A stretch of 38,820 nucleotides of DNA, taken from Acanthaster planci (taxonomy: Eukaryota; Echinodermata; Asteroidea; Valvatida; Acanthasteridae). Shown one piece after another: positions 12,601 to 21,730 of the stretch (its first letter is position 1; the number at the start of each line of letters is the position of its first letter). The stretch is from contig NW_019091362.1 in the NCBI RefSeq assembly GCF_001949145.1, positions 5,469,543-5,508,362 on the forward strand, written 5' to 3'. Below the pieces are notes generated by a model. It searched no databases. It was not told the origin of the DNA and worked only from the letters and a program-made list of their open reading frames with translations. A program made the position numbers and the translations under genes.

Positions 12601-15600
12601 ATCTGTGAAGTATTGATCCAACTATCTTTGGCCGTGTGGTCTGTACAGAACCTGGAGAGGAATGTTCAAATCTCTCTGCAAATGACAGCCTGGGATGTTC
12701 TTGTAGCAACGAAGAGTGCACGTGTAAGCCCGCCTACTCGGGACCCAAATGCGACTGTAAGGTTCCTTTCAGCTTTTTGTTTGAATGTTCATGAAGCTTT
12801 ACATGAAAGTAGCTCCTGTCTTTTTAGTCACGCCCCTTTTTTCTACATTGTTGCAATTTTAGTCATCTTTTCTTCTGTTCAGAGGGACGCGAAGAAAATG
12901 ACTCGACGTAGAAAAAAGAAGGCATTTCAAACAACCCTGTCGCAACGATTGCAATGATTCAGACTGACTCCAGACTAAACATTTATATCTTATACCACAT
13001 ATATAGGATCAGTGACTAACTAAAACAACTGGGTCGTGAAACTTATTTGACTAAGATGAATTCATCGACAGGTTGCACTACTGATTATTGATAGTAACAC
13101 CTATGACAGGGAGCTCTTCATTAATGTAGCATCTAATTCTACAACTTTTCATGAATGCAGTCATTTTGGAGTTCAATGATATTTTTTTTCCAAGCGGCGC
13201 TATAATAATATGCTTACCAATAGAAAACATTGCCACTTAACACAGATTTTTCAATGCTTTTTTTCTCGTTCCTTTTTTGAAGTCGGTTTGGGTGACTAGT
13301 TAAGACATGTGAAAAAAATTAAAAACCGCAAAACCTTTGTTGAACTGTCGAGTAATTGAAAATGTTTCCAACCTTTCAAATGAACAGTCTTTTTTCTTCA
13401 ATTTCTTTCAGCTTGTAAAGCTTGCCAAAATGGTGGCAGCGACCAGGAGCCAGACAGCTGCGTCTGTAATTGTCCCGGTTTCTACTTACCACCCATCTGT
13501 TCAGGTGTGTTGAGAATTGTCATAGATATTCGGATATCAAAAATGTGGAAACTTCATATTTCTAATGTTTGGGGGTATTGAAGTGCTCTGATTACTGCTG
13601 GAAACTGCTTCTTACATAGAACATTGCTTTACTTGTTATTACTTTACTTTGTTCCAGATACTTTGTACTTCTGGTGTTGATGTCATGTTTTCGATTTACC
13701 AGGACAAAACCAGAAAAATCTGAATTTTTAAGACCAAGACTGACAGTCTTTAATTTCCAAAAGTTTTCGAAAAAAAATTAAATCCCTAACACGGGCATTT
13801 CACAATAGTGCGCCTCCAAGAGTTTGCAACGTGTTGACCAATCACAGTATGCGATATCTTTCGACCCAGTGCGCGTTTGAAAAGGGTTGACAAATTTCGC
13901 GCCATTTGATTCGTCAGCGCGTTGAAAACTTTTGGAGGCACACTATTGTGAATTGTCCGTATTGAAAAGAAATTTGGTTAAATATGCATTTAAATTTTAT
14001 AGCTGACCAAAATTCGATTCATCAATCACTTAAAAATTTGACAGAGTGTGATACCAGTGCCGTATGTCAGAATGGAGGAACACTTGACGAAATCACGTGT
14101 ACTTGTCATTGTGCTAGCGGCTGGAGAGGAGAGGAATGCGCAGATGGTAAGATTTCCTGTCAGTTTAACCCTTTCTACTTTTTCAATTTCGGGATAATTT
14201 CCAACCTTATACATCCGGGACGGGGACGAGTATGTTGTTTTCACTTTTCTTTGCCATTGTTTACATTGTTTTCAGGATGTTTTATCAGGATTGAAATAAG
14301 GGCAGTTCGTTTTTCTCTTTCTCAGTAAACTCATTTTTGATTCTCGTTTTTCCTTAAGTGTTTTAAAATAAGTTCGGGCACCCATGCTTAATGTATAGCA
14401 AATAGATAATGGATTGTATACCAAAGATATTCTAATAATCAAAATAAAATCAAATGAAAATATCAGTCAATTTTGAAATTATGTGAAGGTCGATCTAAAA
14501 GCCAAGTATTGTAAATTTCCAGAGGTGACTTTTGAACACAAATGCCCCATCGACATCATTAAACGACCGGACGAGGGCCAGACGACAGCTAAAGTTTCCT
14601 GGACTGGTCCAACGGAGTCTGGAGCAAACGTCGATTGCCAACCAGCGAGCGGTAGCCAATTCCCAGTGGGAACTACTCAGGTCACTTGCACAGCAATCTA
14701 CGCGGACCCCGGAACGAATAGCTCATCATGCAGCTTTAAGGTTTTCATCGGTGAGAGTCTGCTTGATGCAAAGTCTACTAGTAGGCCTATTGACTATAAT
14801 TTGCTTCAATTAGATAATGTTACTTCCTAATTTTGTCAGCACAGGGAAATTTCAAAGGACTACATGTATAAAACATTCAGTTACTATCCTTGTGCAAAGA
14901 CTTGTCTGAACGCACGTACGTGCGCTATTATACTTGTAGGTTCACGTGCTGGTTGTCGCGCTGGCGCCTTATACAGAATTGTGCGCTTGCAGTATTCACC
15001 ATACGTCATGCTAAGGTGGTGATGTACACGTCTAATAAGAAATCCAACGGTCAAAGTTTAAGTTTTTAAACCCAACTAATACGACGAAAACTTTGTAATA
15101 GAGAGGTAAGTAGGAACAGTACCAGCGCTCTTATACCAGATGAAATGGACAGGACTCAATTGGTGGTGCAATCACCAATCCATGTAGGCGGTGACATCAG
15201 GACTATCCCCCGCAGACCTAGCCAGGGCACAGCAAGCGCTTCGTCTTTGGAACATAAATATCTAAGATGAATGAGGACATCGACCGTGCCAGCGCACGCT
15301 GGTATTTTAAGGGAGCATAGTATAACCACTATCTTTCCCCTGCGCAGATGGAAGGGCTCCCCTGGTCAACTGCCCGCCTGACCTAGACCCCTATCACCAA
15401 CGGTGGAAGGACACTGCTCAGATTTCATGGGGAGGGGTCACGGCAGAAGATGAGGTGTCTGGGACCATTGCAGCCAGCTGCATACCAAGGAGTGGTAGCG
15501 TCTTCCAACCTGGTGCGACCACTGTGGTGTGCACTGCGTTTGACCAGGCAATGAACTTAGGATTCTGCACTTTTGAAGTCACAGTGTACACTCGGGGTAA

Positions 15601-18600
15601 GGAAAAATTTTCGCTCATCAAATAAGTTTTTGATCAAAATTCGTCTTCATAAAACTTTTAATCATCAAGTTTGTTTCACGAGTGTATTTGCCTTAAAACC
15701 CATGCATGACCTGTCGTAGGCCGTAGTAGCCTCAACGTTATAGACAGCGGTACTATCTATTTCACTTCAATCAGGTAATACAATCAGATTTCCCACAACA
15801 CTGAGCTGTGCAAAATGTCAAGAGAACAATCCAAACGGAAGGTGCAGATACGATGAGAATGAAGATGAGTATGTCTGTTACTGCTCTAGTGGTTTTACGA
15901 CAGATGCCAATGGCAAATGTCAAGGTAGGTTACAAGTTATGGTTTCACTCTACATTTTTACATATACGTAGATCATTTCATGCCTAAATGTATGGATATT
16001 TTCAATATGAAATGTTTAGGTGTGTTTAGGCCTTTCAAGAGTGGTTCCACATGGTGGTTCCACTTTGGTATGAAGGAACTGTGTCCTCAACAATCTAAAA
16101 AAGAATTTTTTCCATGTCATTTCACTAATATGAAGTCCTAGTTGAACGTGTATATTATGACAGCCTCGGTTTGATGTTTAAAGGTGAGGTTTAAGGTATA
16201 AAAGAGTTAACATAGGAGCAGTTCCTCTACCCAATCCAAATGAGATTTTGTCGCATTAAGCATTCTTTCGTCCAATGACAGCATGCTTTTTTTTAATCGG
16301 TATGTTGTTCTAGACATTGATGAGTGCAATGAGGAGGGCCGTTGCGAACCCAATGCGGAATGCGTAAATACCGTCGGCAGCTACAGGTGTGAATGCTCCG
16401 ACGGATTCTTTGGGTCCGGCACTACCTGCAGAGGTATGCTTACTTCTGTTTTTAAAAGTTGATGAGTGTCCAGAAAGGGAAACCTTCAAGAATATTCATG
16501 AGGTACGGAGAAAATCATTTAAAAGCTCATATGGTCGTTGTAAGTTTTTATCGCATTCGTTTTTCACTACAGAGTATCCGTACCCAATGTATCCAGACAT
16601 TTCCAACCCGGAAGCTGATAAAAGTAAGTAAAAGTCTATATTCTGAGGCAAATGAGCTTAACTTTAAGTTGTTTTTGTTACATTTACGTTGCTATAATTG
16701 TTTATTCATCATTGCTTAGCTGTATCTTGCTCATAAAAGTATTTTGAAGTTAAATGTTGATTTTAAAGCTCATTCTGTATCCTAATGTATTTTGTGTATC
16801 AACCAAATTTTGATGTTTCATTTTAATCGTAGCTGAAGTTTCATTTGCTACGAATAATGAACTTTGTTTTTGCAGGACCTCTCGAAAAAATGTTTTCCGT
16901 TGATGTAAGACTGGCCAGTGAATCTATGTTTGGTTGTGACCTTGCAAATGATCCCATGTCAGATGATTGCCAGATTCTTCAGACTGTTTTCAACCAAAAG
17001 GCAAGTTTTGCATTGTAGCAATTTAATGCATATAGGCCTACCTCTTCTTGAGACAGGGTTATGACAAGTCCGTGCAGACATAGTCTGCTAAGGTGCAAAA
17101 CAAGTTTGCTTTGTCCTGGAGCCACTTCATGAAATTCTACATTGGTAGTTGCCATTCTGTTCAGTCTTTGAAGGCAGAGAAATATTACAGCAACTGTATA
17201 CGCACAAAATCCTTACAATTTACCGGAGGTAGATCACACGCATAAGCTCAAATTTCTGGCACTATGAACAAAAATGAAATTAGTATGAACAACGAAACAA
17301 CATCAAGATACTAGTTTACGCTTCCGAGAGGTTGAATCAAAACTTGATGGATAGAATGACAATGAATGTTTTAATTAGGCATGGAGCAGATAAGATTTTA
17401 GGCGTCCACTCCCAGCTGCCAAATGGACCAAAGAGCTCAGACTCTTGTGGATTAATCCGAAGTGCATTTCCGTGCAAAGTTTAAATCTGTAAGACCATAC
17501 TGATTTTTCTAGTGCAGCCATTAATAAATCAGATGTTGTGAATAATAAATTAGACAAAGGAAAACTTGCTCCTAACTCAAAAATCCCATATGTTTTCATG
17601 TTCCAGTTACGGGAAAAGTACACTGAGTTTTCCCCAGCACTCCTTCAAATTATATTTGACCAGAACAGAATGAGGTAAGATTTGACATCATACAGTGTTG
17701 TTATTTTGATTAAGATTGACGTGGCTGATTTTCTTTCATCGTCAATTTCATGAGGACCCAACCTTTTTTCCTGGAAATAGAAGTCTGTAGAATGCCACTT
17801 TCTTTATATAGAGCGGGCAGCTTCGGCCACGTGGCAGTGTACGACTATTCGCGATTGTCGACGAGTCAAAGGGCAACATCTGCTCAAGTGTTTTATGACC
17901 AAACACTGGCCTCCAGTGTCACAGATGGAGACCTAGGAGGCTTGAAACTTGTAAGCGATTGCACAGAATGCAACCCTCCGAAGGGTAAGTGGCGTAACCT
18001 GCTTTAGGTCTTTATAGATCCTTTTATGTGATTTTTGAAAGCTCCCTTGATGGCTAGGGATACATACTGAGGCCCCAACATTACCTGTCTCTCGGTTTTT
18101 GAAACAAATTTTGGCTGTTTTTGGAGGAGGCATGGCCCCTGTTAGCTCACCCTGGAAGCACTCTTATACCAGTGAAATGGAGACCGCCGAGTGGTATTAA
18201 AACTTTATATTTTCCTTTGAAGAGTTGACAAATCTGTGCGGCAACTCCCTTGAAAAGCCCAATTGCGGAGACGGATTCTTCTTAAAAGAGATGAAGGCTG
18301 AGGACGATACAAGCTGCCTCTTCGTTTGCGAATCACTCTGCTCTACGGAATTCTGCAATGCTGGTACATGCACGCACCACCCTCCTTACGAACCCAAGTG
18401 CAGGTAAGGATTACCCATTCAGACACAACATGAAATTCTGAGAGTGAAACAAATTTTGTTTCAAAACGCTTGTCTTGGAAGTTAATTGTTGGTGTTGGTT
18501 GGTAAACGGAAGGAAGGCATTATTGCTGAATTATGAAAATCTAAATGAGGTAAAGCTAACGATATAAAGACCATGGGGACGACATTCGTCTTATTCACAA

Positions 18601-19845
18601 TAGGACAAGGAAAAACTGCAACTTTTGACGACAATTAATTTGTCTTTCCTCAAGTGAAGAAATGTACAAGGTTATGGTTATGTTACAAATTATAAGATCT
18701 AGAAATCATGGCAATGTATCCTAAACTACTGACAAAGGCAGTAGAGTACAACAACGTTTTTCAGGGATGTGCTTTGGGGCAGTTACAGCTTTGAATCATA
18801 TTTATTTTTTCGCAAATTATTACTTACAGGCCATTATCCTTATTTTAGGTTTAAGGCCTGTTTGGTTCACTTACCTTTAGCCAACAATGTCACGCAAGAC
18901 TGCTGACGCTACTGACTATCGAGTTCGAGCGACGACCGATGTTGACCACCAATGGTGGAATTTGCCTGATAGCCTGTGCACAATGTGTTTACTGGGTGGT
19001 ACCTGACAACATTTTGACCGGTGCTTGACAAAGTGGTCGTCACTTGAACTAGATCCTAAAAACTGGGGCAGATAACGTTCGTCGTGTCAGTTACCATCAG
19101 CTCTATTAACGAAGTGATTCCGATACGGAATCATTTTAGGTACCGTATTTTAGTCTCCATTCAAGCAGTTTCTACTCCTTTCGCTGAAGGTGCAGCGGCT
19201 GCTTGTGAAAGGTTGAAGAGCAGCATAGACCCACTTGGAGCCTAAAGCTCAGCATTTTAGTCCCACTTTTACACTGGCTTTGTAGATGCCCTTCGAATAC
19301 AGTGGGACCTCAGTGCGAACCTGTTACTGTCACAGACGGGGGAGGTGACAACGGTGACAAAAATACCCCGGCAAACCTCACAGTCATCATTGCCTGCTCA
19401 GTGACAGGGGGCGTCCTTCTTCTCCTCATCCTGGCAGCCATCGGGTATTTTGTCTTCAGAAGAAATAAGAATGCAAAAAAGGACATATATCATGAAAAAA
19501 GGTAAGCTTTAATGTTATTTAACCTTGAATACATAAATGCACTGTCGTACTTAAATCCTTTTTGACTTTCCTGTTAGTTTATCACATATGAAAAAGTTTT
19601 TCTCTTTTTACTCTGTTAACTGTTCCCAAACAGTGCAAAGAGCTCTCCAGCATTTGTCTTTCAAGATGTTTTCATGTTGGCATGTAGCCTTACCCGTATG
19701 GAGTGAACCTCCTTTGAGGGACGTGAATAATTAGTTTAAGAATCAGGTGGCTTCTGAGTTTTGATCTTATGTATTTTTCTTTTCCAGTGGTCACATCAAT
19801 GAAGACTTTGCTATGGAAAAAAGTGTTGATAGTAAACAACTGTAG
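3604..19845 (+). CDS. 27-exon HYR/EGF/SEA mosaic type I membrane protein (whole gene)
   Basis: Complete gene model joined by eye. Exons: 3604-3673, 4146-4361, 6756-6878, 7023-7136, 7360-7467, 7841-8086, 8322-8552, 8785-8877, 9586-9699, 10221-10457, 10790-10885, 11504-11596, 11900-12007, 12649-12756, 13412-13504, 14045-14146, 14523-14750, 15348-15596, 15775-15924, 16314-16433, 16573-16623, 16876-17000, 17607-17674, 17812-17984, 18223-18403, 19286-19501, 19788-19845. The coding sum is 3771 nt: 1256 residues plus TAG. Seen: signal peptide, six HYR domains, about 13 EGF-like modules, one SEA domain, one transmembrane helix and a tail of about 35 residues. Exons 2-21 are all symmetric phase 1. Known: HYR is an immunoglobulin-like fold linked to adhesion, and SEA domains sit next to membranes on glycosylated proteins. 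Inferred: a cell-surface adhesion or recognition receptor; ligand unknown. It is not a recognised named orthologue. The model is uncertain mainly at exon 4 and at the acceptors of exons 5 and 11. Confidence 0.87.
4146..4361 (+). CDS. Exon 2: HYR domain 1
   Basis: The acceptor follows the pyrimidine run CTTCTTCTACCTCAG; the donor is C|GTGAGT. The 72 residues carry the HYR hallmarks: a Cys-Pro-Gly-Asn start (ENCPGNI), a central VNVEC strand, VVCTAKD, and a closing CSFNIYL. Length 216 nt, phase 1-1. Confidence 0.88.
4449..5567. mobile_element. Foldback DNA element in intron 2, with repeat-built ends
   Basis: The left end CTAAAGGGACATTTAAATTC and the right end (reverse complement) CTGAAGGGACATAAAATTC are inverted repeats. 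Inside each end runs a ladder of degenerate units such as GTCGTGAATATTTTCACGAC, often separated by ACTAGT: three or four units on the left, eight or more on the right. The middle (about 4600-5320) has no transposase. No target duplication could be fixed. Confidence 0.75.
4992..5007. repeat. 16-bp perfect palindrome
   Basis: GTATACATATGTATAC, within the intron 2 element. Confidence 0.8.
5568..6755 (+). other. Remainder of intron 2, nothing seen
   Basis: Between the foldback element and exon 3. Scanned for HYR, EGF and SRCR patterns on both strands; none found. It contains a C-run (6081-6090) and a G-run (6240-6249). Confidence 0.5.
6756..6878 (+). CDS. Exon 3: EGF-like module 1
   Basis: The acceptor has a strong pyrimidine tract (CTAACCTTTCTTTGAACATTTCAG). 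The 41 residues include six cysteines in an EGF-like order ending GLTCQG. An upstream AG at 6694-6695 would extend the exon in frame, but its pyrimidine tract is weaker. Donor AAG|GTAGGA, phase 1-1. Confidence 0.78.
7023..7136 (+). CDS. Exon 4: acidic, cysteine-free linker
   Basis: The segment lies between acceptor CTTCCCTTTACAG and donor ATG|GTTAGT. It is open in the required frame and keeps phase 1-1 (114 nt). Its 38 residues are rich in Glu and Asp with a His-rich stretch ([12 protein letters not shown]) and no cysteine, unlike every neighbour. It resembles no domain I know, and since it is symmetric it could be an optional cassette exon. Removing it leaves the rest of the model in frame. 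Confidence 0.55.
7360..7467 (+). CDS. Exon 5: EGF-like module 2
   Basis: Cysteine pattern C-x8-C-x-C-x4-C-x-C-x8-C ends with the EGF signature [10 protein letters not shown]. The acceptor is TCGTAG at 7359. An alternative in-frame AG six bases on (TTCTAG) would drop two residues. Donor TTG|GTGAGT. Confidence 0.83.
7841..8086 (+). CDS. Exon 6: HYR domain 2
   Basis: 82 residues with the HYR signatures [29 protein letters not shown] and CSFKVVIG. The acceptor TACGATTCTAG follows a T-rich run; the donor is TTG|GTGAGT. Phase 1-1. Confidence 0.9.
8322..8552 (+). CDS. Exon 7: HYR domain 3
   Basis: 77 residues with [29 protein letters not shown] and CTFQIYLG. It directly follows HYR 2, forming a tandem pair. 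Donor TAG|GTGAAT is weaker than its neighbours. Phase 1-1. Confidence 0.88.
8785..8877 (+). CDS. Exon 8: EGF-like module 3
   Basis: A 31-residue exon with six cysteines and the EGF end GFSGIDCTG. Acceptor GAATGATTAG, donor CAG|GTAAGT (perfect). Phase 1-1. Confidence 0.83.
9586..9699 (+). CDS. Exon 9: EGF-like module 4
   Basis: The acceptor TTTGTTTTCGTAG has a long pyrimidine run. The 38 residues end in the EGF signature [10 protein letters not shown], almost the same as that of exon 5, which suggests the two came from one duplicated exon. Donor TTG|GTAAAA, phase 1-1. Confidence 0.83.
10221..10457 (+). CDS. Exon 10: HYR domain 4
   Basis: 79 residues. The usual CPGNI is changed to NCPFGEI; the rest fits [35 protein letters not shown]. 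Acceptor CTTCTCGTAG, donor GAA|GTACGT, phase 1-1. Confidence 0.86.
10790..10885 (+). CDS. Exon 11: EGF-like module 5
   Basis: A compact module with [19 protein letters not shown] and the end GYVGPNCQG. Two in-frame acceptors six bases apart fit (CATTTAG and TTTCAG), so the start may be 10796. Donor AAG|GTATGT. Confidence 0.8.
11504..11596 (+). CDS. Exon 12: EGF-like module 6
   Basis: 31 residues with the classic CENGGT core, QCQCQCPT and a closing GLDCDG. Acceptor GATGATAG with a modest pyrimidine tract, donor ATG|GTAATG. Phase 1-1. Confidence 0.82.
11900..12007 (+). CDS. Exon 13: EGF-like module 7
   Basis: 36 residues with [18 protein letters not shown] and HCEQ. The GDWTGRHC end is typical of EGF. 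Acceptor TTTTGTCATTAG, donor AAA|GTAAGA. Phase 1-1. Confidence 0.83.
12649..12756 (+). CDS. Exon 14: EGF-like module 8
   Basis: 36 residues with [17 protein letters not shown] and AYSGPKC. The acceptor is GGTCTGTACAG and the donor ACT|GTAAGG, leaving T as the first base of the next codon, which exon 15 completes as Ser. Confidence 0.82.
13412..13504 (+). CDS. Exon 15: EGF-like module 9
   Basis: The acceptor has a strong tract (TTTTTTCTTCAATTTCTTTCAG). The 31 residues have [15 protein letters not shown] and PICSG. Donor CAG|GTGTGT. Phase 1-1. Confidence 0.83.
13793..13961. repeat. Short MITE in intron 15
   Basis: About 169 bases. The left TTCACAATAGTGCGCCTCCA and the right (reverse complement) TTCACAATAGTGTGCCTCCA pair, and the pairing continues through AGTTTGCAACG/AGTTTTCAACG and TGACCAATCA/TGACGAATCA. 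Arms are about 50 bases. Confidence 0.82.
14045..14146 (+). CDS. Exon 16: EGF-like module 10
   Basis: 34 residues with [23 protein letters not shown]. This closes the run of six consecutive EGF modules. Acceptor AAATTTGACAG, donor ATG|GTAAGA. Phase 1-1. Confidence 0.85.
14523..14750 (+). CDS. Exon 17: HYR domain 5
   Basis: 76 residues with [37 protein letters not shown] and CSFKVFIG, a textbook HYR pattern. Acceptor TAAATTTCCAG, donor TCG|GTGAGA. Phase 1-1. Confidence 0.9.
15348..15596 (+). CDS. Exon 18: HYR domain 6
   Basis: 83 residues with [39 protein letters not shown] and CTFEVTVY. The acceptor CTTTCCCCTGCGCAG is strong. Donor CGG|GTAAGG. Phase 1-1. Confidence 0.9.
15775..15924 (+). 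CDS. Exon 19: EGF-like module 11
   Basis: A longer 50-residue exon: [31 protein letters not shown]. Acceptor CACTTCAATCAG, donor AAG|GTAGGT. Phase 1-1. Confidence 0.83.
16314..16433 (+). CDS. Exon 20: calcium-binding EGF module
   Basis: 40 residues matching the calcium-binding EGF consensus: DIDECNEEG at the start, then [12 protein letters not shown], with the Asn of the hydroxylation/calcium site in place. It is the only cbEGF of the set. Acceptor TTGTTCTAG, donor GAG|GTATGC. Confidence 0.92.
16573..16623 (+). CDS. Exon 21: short Pro/Tyr linker
   Basis: A 17-codon exon ([12 protein letters not shown]) between good sites: acceptor TTTTTCACTACAG and donor AAA|GTAAGT. It joins the cbEGF to the SEA domain and is the last symmetric 1-1 exon. 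Confidence 0.75.
16876..17000 (+). CDS. Exon 22: SEA domain, first part (GC donor)
   Basis: The acceptor TTTGTTTTTGCAG is good. The exon encodes the first SEA strand ([12 protein letters not shown]) and an acidic helix. It must end at AAG|GCAAGT, a GC-AG intron donor, for the phase-0 join to exon 23; no good GT donor lies nearby. Confidence 0.8.
17001..17606 (+). other. GC-AG intron
   Basis: Donor AAG|GCAAGT and acceptor TTCATGTTCCAG. Except for the C at +2 the donor is perfect, as is typical of real GC-AG introns. The phase-0 join restores an unbroken SEA domain. Confidence 0.75.
17607..17674 (+). CDS. Exon 23: SEA domain, middle part
   Basis: The acceptor TTTTCATGTTCCAG starts phase 0. 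The helix [17 protein letters not shown] follows, and the exon ends in phase 2 at ATGAG|GTAAGA. Its content and phases fit only if joined to exons 22 and 24. Confidence 0.8.
17812..17984 (+). CDS. Exon 24: SEA domain, last part
   Basis: Begins with [14 protein letters not shown], the SEA beta-hairpin that in autoproteolytic members reads GSVVV. Here the Gly-Ser is kept but the next residues differ, so self-cleavage cannot be assumed. It ends in a CTECNPPK linker at phase 1, donor AGG|GTAAGT. Confidence 0.8.
18223..18403 (+). CDS. Exon 25: membrane-proximal cysteine-rich module
   Basis: The acceptor ATTTTCCTTTGAAG is followed by about 60 residues with ten cysteines. The last part ([10 protein letters not shown]...KC) is the first half of an EGF-like module that finishes in exon 26. 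Ends in phase 2 at CAG|GTAAGG. Confidence 0.83.
19286..19501 (+). CDS. Exon 26: EGF end and transmembrane helix
   Basis: Starts [12 protein letters not shown], closing the EGF-like module. A Gly/Asp/Asn spacer follows, then a clear membrane helix ([20 protein letters not shown]...) and the stop-transfer FRRNKNAKK. The N-terminal signal peptide and this helix define type I topology. Donor AAG|GTAAGC, phase 2. Confidence 0.93.
19788..19845 (+). CDS. Exon 27: cytoplasmic tail and stop
   Basis: The acceptor TTTTTCTTTTCCAG is excellent. The final 19 residues include [10 protein letters not shown] and end SKQL before TAG. The whole intracellular part is short, with one Tyr (DIYHEK, in exon 26) and no obvious signalling motif. 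Confidence 0.85.
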
Positions 19846-20300
19846 AATAGAAGCGAACTTCCTTGCTTACTGGTTTGGGATTGTATTTACAGAACAAATG
19901 AAACTCTTCCTGAAATTAATATAGGGCTAACTCCAGTGCTCACTGGATATACGTAGTTTTTATGATGACCTTTGCAGAGAGGCACCGAAGCATTTGATCA
20001 TTTGATTGGAGCGAGTCAACAAAATGGCGCTGGACTTTTTAGATGTTTGGAGGTCTCACATTTTACGGGAGAGGCCAATGTAGATATGTCGATTGTCAAT
20101 ATGAACAATTGTTTTCTATGGTTTCGAACCATTTTACTCTTTTTCCATATAATTTATAATTCTAATGCAACAGTTTCTCCTTACCTTCCGGATATTTGTC
20201 GTTTGGCCTTTACCTATACCCAGTATTCCAATAAATTATCAATTCAGAGATTTGAGAACAACTGATGTATTTTCACCGATATGTTTAATAGACATTAAAA
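19846..20300 (+). promoter_or_regulatory. 3' UTR and poly(A) signal of the HYR/EGF gene
   Basis: AATAAA lies at 20230-20235, 385 bases after the stop, with an ATTAAA variant near 20294 as a second choice. The true cleavage site is not visible. Confidence 0.5.
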
Positions 20301-21347
20301 ACTAATTCAGCTCTGATTCGTTGTTTAACTTTCATTCATTAAACAGTTCAGTTCTGCCAGTTCAAATATTCAGCATTTTCTTCTCCCTCTCTCTCTTTTC
20401 TGCACGTTGTATACGGAAATTTAATAATTTCAAAACAAGCATTCAATTTTAATGATATGATTATACCTACATCTGCACATGCTGTTTAATATAGAAGTAC
20501 ATCCTTGGTTCATTTTTGGAGTACTTGTACCAGACAGTCCCTCTGCAGTCAGCTGATGTCGTTCCCAGAAATTCCTATTAACTTCCTTTAGGAAAATCTT
20601 TCGCAGTAGTTAGTTATCTCGGCATGTATTTGAAGTCATTGTGACTGTATTTTAATGTGGAATAGGTGTTAATACGTCTTTCATATCGTTGTACAGTTTT
20701 TGTTTTCAAAAGACCCATCTTGTTTGTAGACGAAGTTCGTAGAACAACCTATCTTGTTTCTAAACCAAGTGTAATTTTTTGAATGACTTATCATATTGTT
20801 CCGCTTCACGTGTTTTTCTGTTAGAATAATGTTTTCTGCATTTAAAGATCCATTAAAACGTCTATTCACCTAAGGATATTAATTATGTTGGTGGTTTTCC
20901 AGTATTACAAAAATTATGCAGACCAGCAAACTGTATCAAGTAGTTACATTGCTTATGGATATTCAGGACCTAAACACAACCGACACTTTTACACAATTTA
21001 TATTTCAAGATGTCGGTCATTGGTCCTTTAAATGTCCCATTTAGTTCACTGGAAATGTAATTTTAAACCAGCACCACCGAAAACACAAGATGAATATTTG
21101 GTTTATACTGATGATCTGTCATCAATATACTATTGTTTTAATGCACATATCGAATTCGTTTTAGAACAATGACGTTCCACAAAATACGTCGTCTGAGGTG
21201 TACACTTTCTTGGAAAACTGACTTTCCTAAGAATTGTAAAGATAAGACCGTTGATTGGAGCAGAATTTGATCTTGCAACCTTCGGAACACCGTACTAAAA
21301 CTCTAATATCTAGGTATTATAGCTTTGTGAAAAGGATCCTTCCATGA

Positions 21348-21353
21348 TTTATT
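21348..21353 (-). promoter_or_regulatory. Poly(A) signal of the SRCR-7TM receptor
   Basis: AATAAA on the minus strand about 380 bases after the stop codon; the first consensus signal I find. Confidence 0.45.
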
Positions 21354-21730
21354 TCTTTGTTCAGGATTGCTTTAAAACAAACCTTACCCGACCGTGGATA
21401 TTCGAAAGGCAAGGGTGGAAGCTGGAAATTACATGACACTAGGTGGTGGTGTTCATCACGCACACTCTGGGCCATACATCATAGAGCGTATTCAAAGATT
21501 TTGTGCTCTTTTCTCTTTTTTCTTTTTTGAACACATTTTGATTGCTAGGAAGTTCAAATAATACCATCGGAATCAGCTTTTTTTCTTACCACAAAAATAT
21601 AGGGAGATGATCCACAGCCCAACCCTGGTCAGAAAGGGCTTGGGATATACACCCCCACCCAACCCCAAAAGGAGTTACACTCCTGCACCAAAGTTACCGG
21701 TGCCCTAGTTTACGGTATAACTCTGTACAT

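Larger units (their letters stand above)
19846..21730. other. Convergent intergenic spacer
   Basis: AT-rich spacer between two tail-to-tail genes; it must hold both 3' UTRs. Several short ORFs lie here but none has protein-like features. TTTATT at 21348-21353 is a poly(A) signal in the right place for the minus-strand receptor. I saw no other structure. Confidence 0.6.

Noticed and set aside
12857-12957. Possible extra exon after exon 14 (frame continuing [12 protein letters not shown] then stop)
   Set aside because: It would end the protein with a basic tail and no domain, while exon 15 joins exon 14 in frame as another EGF module. It could be an alternative terminal exon, but nothing supports it.
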